DNA of 64,000 nucleotides, from contig CAWDEY010000026.1 of NCBI GenBank assembly GCA_963801505.1, positions 62,001 through 126,000 of the forward strand, in the 5' to 3' direction. Below the pieces are notes generated by a model. That model had not been told where the DNA came from, did no database searches, and saw only the letters and a program-made list of their open reading frames with translations. Shown piece after piece: positions 56,455-64,000 of this stretch (the stretch's first letter is position 1; the number at the start of each line of letters is the position of its first letter). The position numbers and the translations under genes are program-made. This DNA comes from JAOUFP01 sp963801505 (GTDB lineage: Bacteria; Nitrospirota; Thermodesulfovibrionia; Thermodesulfovibrionales; UBA6898).

Positions 56455-57815
56455 TTATAAGTTGTACGCCTCTTCACCATGCTGGCTTTCGTCAAGCCCG
56501 ACGAACTCATCCTCTTGCTCAACACGCAGACCAACCGTGAACTTGATGATCATAAAAATGACAGCTGTAGCAACAGCGCTGTAGACAAAGGTTATTAAAG
56601 AAGCAAGGATCTGCGTCCAGAGCTGACCTGCATTGCCAAACAGAAGGCCCTTGCCCGCCTCGTTGATCGCAGGGTCTGCAAAGACACCGGTCAGTATTGC
56701 ACCGATGGTACCGCCTATGCCATGGATGCCGAAGGCGTCAAGCGTATCGTCATAACCCAGTTTCGGCTTGAGAAAGGCAACTGCAAAGAAAGGGATAACA
56801 CCTGCCGCAATGCCGATAATGATTGCGCCGCTAATGTTCACAAAACCGGCTGCAGGAGTTATCGCAACCAGTCCTCCCACTGCGCCTGAGGCCAGGCCCA
56901 GGACTGTCGGCTTTTTGGAATGGAGCCATTCCACAACCATCCAGGACAGGGCTGCTGCGGCCGCGGCTGTGTTGGTATTGATAAAAGCCGCGCCGGCCAG
57001 ACCCGTTTGCGGCAAGTGCTGAACCTGCATTGAACCCAAACCACCCGAACCACAGGAGGCCCGCGCCTGTAACCACCAGGGTCAGGTTGCCGGGTTTGAG
57101 GGCCTTCTCCCTCCTCTTGCCCAGGATCAGGGCACCCACAAGGGCTGCGGCACCTGCATTGATATGTACAACCGTACCGCCTGCAAAGTCAAGCGCGCCC
57201 ATCTTGCTCAGGAAACCGCCGCCCCATACCCAGTGTGCAACCGGGAGATATACGAGGGTCATCCAGAGTATCGAAAACATTATCCACGCAGAGAACTTCA
57301 TCCGTTCGATATACGCGCCGCTTGCAAGGGCAACGGTGATGGCCGCAAAGGTCAGCTGGTAGACGATGAAGATATACTCAGGTATTGTCTTGGCCAGATC
57401 ATTGATGCTTCCCGGGCCAACGCCTTTAAGCAGACACCTTGGCGCCATTGCCGATAAACCCGCCGATATCTCCATTAAAGGAGAAACTGAAGCCGTAGAG
57501 CACCCAGAGCAGGCTTACTATGCAAAACGCAATAAAAGTCATGGCCATAGTGTTGAGTGAGTCCTTCCGTTTTGAAAGGCCTCCGTAAAAAAGCGCCAGG
57601 CCGGGTATGCTCATAAGCATGACCAGCGCCGTAGCAACAATCATCCATGCAGTGTCGCCTGTGTCGATCTTCGGGGCAGCCGGGGTTTCAGCAACAGCTG
57701 CGGTCACTGCTGTTGTCGAGGGCGCCTCTGCGCGGTGCTTGACTTCTTCGGCAAAGGCCATGCCTGCGAAAATCAGAAAACTCAGAAGAACTGCGAAACT
57801 TACAAATCTTTTCAT
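56455..57815 (-). CDS. amt: Ammonium transporter Amt (second copy, frameshifted)
   Basis: ATG 57815, signal peptide (FAVLLSFLIFAGMAFA) and an Ala/Thr-rich linker, then IDTGDTAWMIVATALVMLM and PGLALFYGGLSKRK. After a shift near 57430: AHWVWGGGFL, DFAGGTVVHINAGAAAL, GWFGFNAGSAL. After a shift near 57035: DAFGIHGIGGTIG and the tail LDESQHGEEAYNL. About 430 residues in total. It is not identical to the first copy (different linker and tail). Probably co-transcribed with glnK, 92 bp downstream. Confidence 0.9.
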
Positions 57816-57860
57816 GATAATCCTCCTTTTTTATACTACCTATGTCAGTAAATTAACCCA

Positions 57861-57875
57861 GAAACACAAGTGCCA
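57861..57875 (-). promoter_or_regulatory. Sigma-54 promoter candidate for amt2
   Basis: On the minus strand TGGCAC (57875-57870), N5, TTTC (57864-57861): perfect -24 box and spacing, -12 box one base off from TTGC. About 45 bp ahead of the start codon. Sigma-54/NtrC control is usual for amt-glnK operons. Confidence 0.45.
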
Positions 57876-57891
57876 GTTAACTAGCTAACTG
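57874..57891. promoter_or_regulatory. 18-bp near-palindrome upstream of amt2
   Basis: CAGTTAACTAGCTAACTG is palindromic apart from one central pair and touches the -24 side of the putative sigma-54 promoter. Possible regulator site. Confidence 0.35.
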
Positions 57892-58301
57892 CTTGATCTT
57901 TCATTATGTGACTCTGCTTTATCCTCATGCAATTTCCTGCTATTGCCACAATTATGTCAGACATTTGATAATCTAGCCTAGAGATCATGCCTTGCCTATC
58001 AAGTCGCTTATTCTGTGTGCTAGGTTTATTATATACGGCAAATCAGGAAGCTTTGACAATATATGTGTATCTTTTATCTGCAATAGCTTCTGTCAAGTGC
58101 ATACAACTGAAGTCAGAATCATGCCAGCACGAACTGCTTGTTTAAATTCAGGCTATTATACATTGAATCAACAATTTCGTAGGCATACAAATCCTGACAC
58201 AGGCAGCATTATAGAGCAAAGGGCCATGACAAACAGACTTGGAGCCTAAATATGGTGTATTCTTAATCTGCGGAGGAAAATAAGTAAACGGAGGTTTTTT
58301 T
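57892..58301. other. Intergenic region, nothing recognised
   Basis: AT-rich spacer between divergent amt2 and the aminotransferase gene. No tRNA, repeat or gene seen. Confidence 0.3.
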
Positions 58302-59476
58302 ATGTATGCTGAGAGAATAAGCGGGCTGAAGAGTTCCGCCATTCGTGAAATCTTAAAGATTACGTCCAGACCAGGCATAATCTCCTTTGCCGGAGGCCTG
58401 CCTGCCCCTGAACTCTTTCCGGAAAAAGAGATAGCTGATGCGGCCCAGGACATCTTCGCAAAATACGGGACATCAGTACTTCAGTACTCTGTGACAGAGG
58501 GACTGCTCACTTTGCGCCAAAAGATCTCCGCAATGCTGGACCCTGATGCTTCACATGACAGGACCGCAAAATATCATAATCACCCATGGCTCTCAGCAGG
58601 GCCTTGACCTCATATCAAAACTCTATCTGGAAAAGGGCAGGGTTGTGTTTACGGAAACCCCAAGCTATCTCGGGGCCATCCAGGCCTTCCGGCTTTTCCA
58701 GGTTGATATACTGCCGATAGCCTCTGACGAAGACGGGATCCAGCCTGAAAGCCTGCTGAAGGCTGTAAAAAACAGAGACCCAGCCTGATTTATCTGATGC
58801 CGAATTTCCAGAACCCCACAGGGGTCTCCCTTTCTCTGGAGCGCAGGAAGCAGATAGTGGACATCGTAAAGGAGCATGACCTGCTCCTGCTTGAAGACGA
58901 TCCCTATGGAGACCTTTATTTCTCAGGTGAGAAGATGCCTTCGCTGTTTACACTGGGCAGGTCCCATAATTTTATATATATGAGCTCCTTTTCCAAGACA
59001 ATCGCCCCTGGCCTGCGCATCGCGTATCTCGCCGGCGATGAGAAAATGATCAGCAAGCTTGCTGTTGTCAAACAGGGCACAGACCTGCAGACCAATACCT
59101 TCGGACAATACCTCGTCAATGAATATCTTGAGAGCAACAGGTTTAACAGCCACAAAGACCTCCTCAGGCAGACATACAGGCAAAGGAGGGACTGCATGCT
59201 CGCAGCAATGGACAAATATTTCCCGGCTTCAGTGTCACGGAATTGTCCTAATGGAGGCATGTTTCTGTGGGTCAGGCTTCCAGGAACAATATATGGCAGG
59301 AGCATATACTGCTGAAATGCCTTGAAAAGAAGGTTGCCTTTGTCCCAGGACAGGAGTTTTATTCTGACGGCTCAGGGGAGAACACTATCAGGCTTAATTT
59401 CTCCAATGCCACGCCTGAGAACATCGAAGAGGGCATAAAAAGAATCGGGGAAGTCCTGAAGGAAGCCGGATTATAA
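58302..59476 (+). CDS. PLP-dependent aminotransferase, class I/II, LysN/MocR-like (frameshifted)
   Basis: About 390 residues with GGAGG upstream. Parts in different frames: MYAERISGLKSSAIREIL and IISFAGGLPAPELFP; NIIITHGSQQGLDLISKLYL and ETPSYLGAIQAFRLF; MPNFQNPTGVSLSLERRKQIV; LEDDPYGDLYF; the PLP lysine in SSFSKTIAPGLRIAYLAGD; GGMFLWVRLP; and ENTIRLNFSN. Shifts near 58575, 58790 and 59300. Typical of 2-aminoadipate or aromatic/branched-chain aminotransferases. All catalytic motifs survive. Confidence 0.88.
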
Positions 59477-59787
59477 GTCAGTTTGTAACTTCTCGGTAGA
59501 TAGCCTGAAGGTGGAAGGCTTTTAGGTTATCATACAAATATTTCGACCATTTGAGATGGCCAGGGAGCCCGCGCAACTTATTGGGATACATCAGCCTTCA
59601 GCCTAAACACCTGAGCAGTTACCCAAGTTTCTCCTTGTTTCCTGAGCTCCCTGTGCCAGTTTACACAACCGTCAGGGTCTTGGCAAGACTCAGCATCTTT
59701 GCCTGGTCAACATCCTTACCATTTTTTTCTGTCAGCTATTGCCAACATTAGCAAGGATTTGATATAAAAGACAGTAGGCAATACATC
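59477..59787. other. Intergenic region, nothing recognised
   Basis: No gene or repeat recognised; mixed AT-rich sequence. Confidence 0.3.
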
Positions 59788-59967
59788 ATGGAAGAAGAAA
59801 AAGAGAAACTGAAAAAGACCTCCATATATCTTGAAGAGGAAGTGCTTGAGGCGCTTGAAGAAGCTGCCTCTGAGCTCGAAAAAGAGACGGGTATGAAATG
59901 GTCAAAGGGCGCTGTAATAAGGCTGGCCCTGAGTGATTTTTTTACAAGAAGGGGAAAAATACTTTAA
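59788..59967 (+). CDS. Small ribbon-helix-helix-like protein
   Basis: 59 residues. A charged N-terminus (MEEEKEKLKKT) is followed by a strand TSIYLEEEVLEALEEAA, an N-terminal strand plus helix as in CopG/Arc repressors, then WSKGAVIRLALSDFF as second helix. The stop TAA overlaps the ATG of nagA by one base, so the two are co-translated. Likely DNA-binding or an antitoxin-type dimer; target unknown. Confidence 0.6.
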   Translation: MEEEKEKLKKTSIYLEEEVLEALEEAASELEKETGMKWSKGAVIRLALSDFFTRRGKIL

Positions 59968-60851
59968 TGACAATCTTCAGGGACTTTATAGACATCCATA
60001 CCCATGGCATCGGCAAATATGATACCAGGACAGGAAGTCCTGAAGATATTCTGCAGCTGGCCGCACTCCACTTCAGCCAGGGCACAGGCGCTATCCTGCC
60101 TGCTATCTATCCTGATTCAATCTATGAGATGAGGAAGAACATGGAGGCTGTCAGAAGGGCGATGGAGATACAAAAGCAGTCAGCAGTCAGCTGTCAGCTG
60201 TCAGCAAAAAACTCCGTAATACTTGGCTTGAATTTGGAAGGGCCTTTTCTTAATCCCGCAAGATGCGGGGCCATGGATAAGGATGTATTTTTAAAACCCT
60301 CATTGGCTTCCCTTAAAAGGCTGATTGAAGGCTATGAAGACATCATAAAGGTCATCACTGTCGCGCCTGAGATGCCGGGATGCCTTAAGGTAATTGAAAA
60401 GTGCTCTGAGCTTAAGATAAAGGTAAATATGGGCCATTCAGATGCAACCTACAAGCAGGCCGTGGAAGGCAAAAAAGCAGGAGCAACAGGCATAACCCAT
60501 TTATTCAATGCAATGAGGCCCTTTCATCACAGGGAACCCGGCCTTGCGGGGCTCGGACTTATTGATGAAGATCTCTATACTGAAGTTATCGCTGATGGCA
60601 TACATCTTCATCCCAAAACCATTGAGCTTATATTCAGCAGAAAAAGGCTCGACAGGATAATACTTGTCTCTGATTCAGTCAAAGGTGGAAAGACAGGCAA
60701 AGGCGCTGTTTACACCAAAGACGGCGTCCTTGCGGGCAGCGCCATGACCATAGACAGTGTTGTCAGGAGATTGAGAGCTGTAGGCGTCCCGGATGCCGAG
60801 ATCATCGAGGCCTCGAAAGATAATCCTGCTCGGTATATTGGGCTGCGTTAA
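59967..60851 (+). CDS. nagA: N-acetylglucosamine-6-phosphate deacetylase family protein
   Basis: 294 residues, shorter than typical NagA (about 380) because the N-terminal beta-sandwich is missing. Active-site features: FIDIHTHGIG, LNLEGPFLNP, NMGHSDAT, THLFNAMRPFHHREPG, IADGIHLHP and LVSDSV. An in-frame heptamer repeat (GTCAGCT units near 60180-60205) inserts QSAVSCQLSA after residue 70. Amidohydrolase acting on amino-sugar phosphates. Coupled to the RHH-like gene. Confidence 0.82.
   Translation: MTIFRDFIDIHTHGIGKYDTRTGSPEDILQLAALHFSQGTGAILPAIYPDSIYEMRKNMEAVRRAMEIQKQSAVSCQLSAKNSVILGLNLEGPFLNPARCGAMDKDVFLKPSLASLKRLIEGYEDIIKVITVAPEMPGCLKVIEKCSELKIKVNMGHSDATYKQAVEGKKAGATGITHLFNAMRPFHHREPGLAGLGLIDEDLYTEVIADGIHLHPKTIELIFSRKRLDRIILVSDSVKGGKTGKGAVYTKDGVLAGSAMTIDSVVRRLRAVGVPDAEIIEASKDNPARYIGLR
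60178..60207 (+). repeat. Heptamer tandem repeat inside nagA
   Basis: GCAGTCAGCAGTCAGCTGTC then AGCTGTCAGC: units of 7 bp (GCAGTCA, GCTGTCA), read in frame as QSAVSCQLSA. Confidence 0.6.
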
Positions 60852-60869
60852 ACGCTACCCCGCTATCTC

Positions 60870-63800
60870 CTATTTTCCCTCACACCATTGCCTGGCATTT
60901 TGGAACATCTTAAGCCAGGGAGAGGCCTTGAGGTCTTTTTTCAAGTCTTCAGGCATCCATCCCCACTGCCATTTCAGGAAGGCCCGCTCAGGATGAGGCA
61001 TCATCGCCAGATGTCTCCCATCAGGAGAGCAAAGGGCCGCGATCCCATCGGGTGAACCATTGGGGTTAAAGGGGTATCGCTCAGTAGGTCTGCCTTCATC
61101 ATCCGCATATCGTGCAGGCGCGAGGCCCCCAGCAAGTACCTTCTCCCTTATCTTATCATCAGGGAAATACGCAAGGCCTTCGCCATGGGCCACCCAGACA
61201 CCCAGCACTGATTCTTGCATACCTTTGAGCATGATTGAAGGGCTTTCGAGGACTTTAAGTGAAACAAAACGGGACTCGAACCTGCCTGATTTGTTGTGGA
61301 TGAATCTGGGCTGGCTGGTATCAGCTATGCCCTGCCATGGCACCCAGCCCAGAAGCGCTGCGAGCTGACAACCGTTACAGACTGCCGAGACTGAAGGTGT
61401 CAGGACGGTCATAAAAAGTCTGGAACTGCTGCCATATATGTTTGTTGTATTTTATTACCCCTGCCCAGCCCTTTGCAGAGTCGAGCACATCGGCGTAACT
61501 GAAGCCTCCGACAAATACAATTCCCCTGAAGTCTTCCAGTGTAATCCTGGCCTCAAGCAGATCAGTCATTGTAACATCCCATGGCTCAAACCCTGCCTCA
61601 AAAAAGGCGGACGTCATCTCCCTGTCTCCGTTGCTGCCCTCTTCGCGTATGATAGCGACCTTCGGCTTATCATGGCGGTCAATCAACTCTAAAGGGGTTG
61701 GTTTCGGCTCAAAGGAAAGACTGAAGGACTGTCCTTTTCTGTCATGGATATTCTTCTTCTCTTCTTCAATACAGAAATGGTCCCTCTGAAGCCTGTCAAG
61801 CTGATGGCTTGTCTCTTCCCATATTGCCCTGAGGACTCTCATGTCTTCGTCCAGGACAGTGAATGGTGAATGGTGAATGGTTAATAGTGAGATCCTGATC
61901 CTCTTTTCTATCGTAGTCTTGCCGATAACCTGGAATGGTATTTCTTTATCTTTCAAGGATGCAATGATTTTTTCTTCATTTTCAGGAAGATATTCAATAG
62001 CCATACCAAGTTCTTCGGAAAATAAAAGTTGAATTGCATCCAGGTTTGAATCTCTAACCCCTGACCCCTGACCCCTAACCCCGACTTCGATTCCGCAATT
62101 CCCTGCAAAGGCCATCTCAAGAAGGGTTGTTATCAGCCCTCCGTCGCTTCTGTCATGGCCTGAGAGTATCAGGTCCTCTGAAATCAGGTCCTGTACGGCT
62201 TTGAAACTGTACTTTAATAATCCCGGATCATCCACATCAGGAGATTCATCTCCGACCTGGCTATAGCATTGTGCCAGGGCAGAGCCGCCCATCCGGTTCT
62301 TGCCCATCCCCAGATCAATAAACAGGAGTCTGCTTTCTCCGGGTCTCTTGATATCAGGGGTGATTACCTTCGTAATATCAGGGCAGGTCACATAGGCCGA
62401 GATAACGAGTGTGCCCGGTGATTTTACAGTTTCTGTGCTGCCGGATTTATCTGTCACCCTTGCTGCCATAGAGAGGCTGTCTTTGCCTCCGTCAACTGCT
62501 ATGCCGAGTGCAATCATGATGTCCCGCATGGCAATAGCCGCGTCATAGAGTTCAGCACCTTCACCCGGAAGCTTCGGGGCCCACATCCAGTTGCCTGAGC
62601 ATTTGATGTCTTCAATGCCGCTTACCTTTGCCCATACAATATTCGTGACCGCCTCTGCGACGCTCATCCTTGCCATTGCAGCCGGGCTTATGAGTCCTTT
62701 GACCGGCTGCTCGCCTATTGAGATCGCAGCGCCTGTTAGGCCAAAATGGCTTTGAGCAATTACAGCAACATCGGCTACTGTAAGCTGGAGAGGGCCGGCG
62801 CACTGTTGCCTTGCAATAAGTCCTGTAACAGACCTGTCAACCTTGTTTACGAGAAACCTTTTTGACCCTACTGAAACCAGCCTGAGCACACGGTCAAGAG
62901 CGTCCCTGACTGTCAGGTTCTGCGGGAGTTCCAGAGGTGTCCTTCTGCGCTTTACCCTGTCAAGTCTGAAGGTCTTTTGAGGCATATGTCCAAGGACTTT
63001 TTCGAGATCGAGATTTACAGGAGTGCTGCCATCAGTTTCATCGTGGAGAACTATATAGCCATCTCCTGTGATCTCTCCTATAAAAGCGCAGGGCACTTTT
63101 TCCCTCCTGCAAAGGCCGAGGAATTCGCCGGCGCTTTCAGCCCTTATAAGGAGAGCGTTTTGTTCCTGGTATTCAGCTCCCCATATTTCCAGCACGGAAA
63201 GTGTATTGTCGCCCAGCAGAATATTTCTTATCTCTATTTTGGCGCCAGCGGGATATATTATCTCCTTGACAACATTGCAGTTGCCGCCTGCGCCCTGGTC
63301 ATGGATGCTTACTATAGGGTTACTCTTACCCATCTCAACACAGGCCCTGATGACCCTGTTCATCTTCTGCTCCATCTCAGCATCACCGCGTTGCACAGCG
63401 TTAAAATCAAGCTCTGCGATGTTCTGGCCCTGGATCATGCTGGAGGCTGCCCCGCCTCCCATGCCTATGCGATATGCAGGCCCGCCGATCTTGGTTACCA
63501 GCATCCCTTTTGCAGGTCCCTGCTTCTCAACATGGCGGGAGTCGAGCTGGCCTACGCCTGCTGTGAACATTATAGGCTTAAGCCACTCCCTACGTTCTCC
63601 GTCAGGCAACCTCAGGCCAAAAGACCTTGTAAAGCCCTGTATCACCGGCTCACCGAACTTATTGCCGTAATCAGAGGCGCCGTTGCTCGCCTCGATCTCT
63701 ATGGTAAGGGGGCTTGCGAGATTGGATGGATAGGAGAATGTTGTGTCCTCCCACGGCAGGTCATAGCCCGGGATCCGCAGGTTGCCGACACAGTAGGCTG

Positions 63801-64000
63801 CTGTGCCTGCGACAAACAGCGCGCCCCTACCTGTTGCCTGGACATCCCTCAGTCTTCCCCCTGTGCCGGTCTCAGCGCCTGGAAATGGCGCTACGCCACT
63901 TGGGAAATTGTGGGTCTCAGCCGTGAATATGATGTGATACGTAAGTCTTGTTTTTCTGAATCCGGAGACAGTGCCAGGGTTTTCAGGCACTATAGTCTCT
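60870..64000 (-). CDS. purL: Phosphoribosylformylglycinamidine synthase PurL, long form (3' part, frameshifted)
   Basis: The gene enters from beyond position 64000 and is open to the edge (TIVPENPGTVSGFRKT), so its N-terminus is missing. Motifs of the long, single-chain enzyme: FTAETHNFPSGVAPFPGAETG, GYDLPWEDTTF, SNGASDYGNKFGEP, HDQGAGGNCNVVKE, then AIRMS-like synthase half 2 with ISPAAMARMSV and LSGHDRSDGGLITTLLEMAFAGN. The glutaminase domain contains GVCNGCQ with the catalytic Cys, reached by a shift near 61385. Two heptamer-repeat insertions lie in the coding region (near 61860-61885 and 62055-62080). It converts FGAR to FGAM in purine synthesis. Confidence 0.93.
61858..61892 (-). repeat. 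Heptamer tandem repeat inside purL (GTGAATG)
   Basis: Plus-strand GTGAATGGTGAATGGTGAAT and one diverged unit; 7-bp period; in frame in PurL as TIHHSPFT. Confidence 0.65.
62053..62084 (-). repeat. Heptamer tandem repeat inside purL (GGGGTCA)
   Basis: Plus-strand CTAACCCCTGACCCCTGACC and one or two more units; 7-bp period; read in frame as GVRGQGSGVRD. Same sequence type as the TTAGGGG repeat before glnK. Confidence 0.7.

Noticed and set aside
15238..64000. tRNA or rRNA genes
   Set aside because: I looked in the gaps for GTTCGANTC-type T arms and acceptor pairing and saw none; rRNA is absent.

Overview
The window reads as chromosome from a Gram-negative bacterium, probably Nitrospirota (Thermodesulfovibrionia-like) or a former deltaproteobacterium. 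The evidence is a LapA/LapB-type envelope protein, Hfq beside MiaA, a PpiD-like anchored chaperone, paired Amt/PII ammonium genes, a surface protein with an IPTL-like C-terminal sorting tail, moderate GC and several short palindromic repeat families. The lineage is an inference from gene content, not from a marker phylogeny.

Layout. 1-4.1 kb: DUF190 and HIT proteins, then a fluoride riboswitch with an overlapping terminator directly ahead of a broken dynamin-like GTPase and an AAA+ ATPase, then a GC-rich membrane protein. 4.3-9.9 kb: hybrid histidine kinase, DUF1810 protein and RpoD, with DUF1810 fragments on both sides. 10.3-13.3 kb: frame-disrupted NudC and Old Yellow Enzyme genes and an intact AEC transporter. 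13.4-18.4 kb: RsmE, a histone H1-like protein, a GEMM-type riboswitch controlling a CBS-domain protein, a TrmH-type methyltransferase, a stand-alone Thr-tRNA editing domain and SuhB. 18.9-25.2 kb, minus strand: Nif3, a LapA-LapB fusion, RlmH, RsfS, NadD, VapBC, and a papain-like peptidase next to a lipoprotein. 26.5-34.5 kb: one giant DUF11 surface protein, flanked by 182-bp direct repeats that carry a palindromic box. 35-43 kb: PilZ, J-domain/TPR, a truncated diguanylate cyclase, a LuxR-type regulator, ProA and an AT-rich GGDEF/EAL protein. 42.9-43.7 kb: an ArsM-like methyltransferase frame with two in-frame TGA codons, a strong candidate selenoprotein. 43.8-52.6 kb: MutL-MiaA-Hfq-Nudix-PpiD-like-methyltransferase, DUF1015, Gap, Pgk. 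52.6-64 kb: DUF1161, an MBL hydrolase, two Amt transporters around GlnK with operator-like sites, an aminotransferase, RHH-NagA, and a PurL that runs off the end.

About eighteen genes are split by single-base indels, several in homopolymers and several in genes that should be indispensable (nadD, proA, purL). Many of these are probably sequence errors rather than true pseudogenes. The methyltransferase is different: it needs no indel, only readthrough of two TGA codons.

The most interesting items are the two-TGA methyltransferase with a fdhF-like hairpin, the GEMM riboswitch with A at the ligand-specificity position, the fluoride riboswitch in front of a dynamin-like GTPase, the three palindromes ahead of amt1, and the DUF11 gene flanked by repeats and possibly linked to a nearby LuxR-type regulator.
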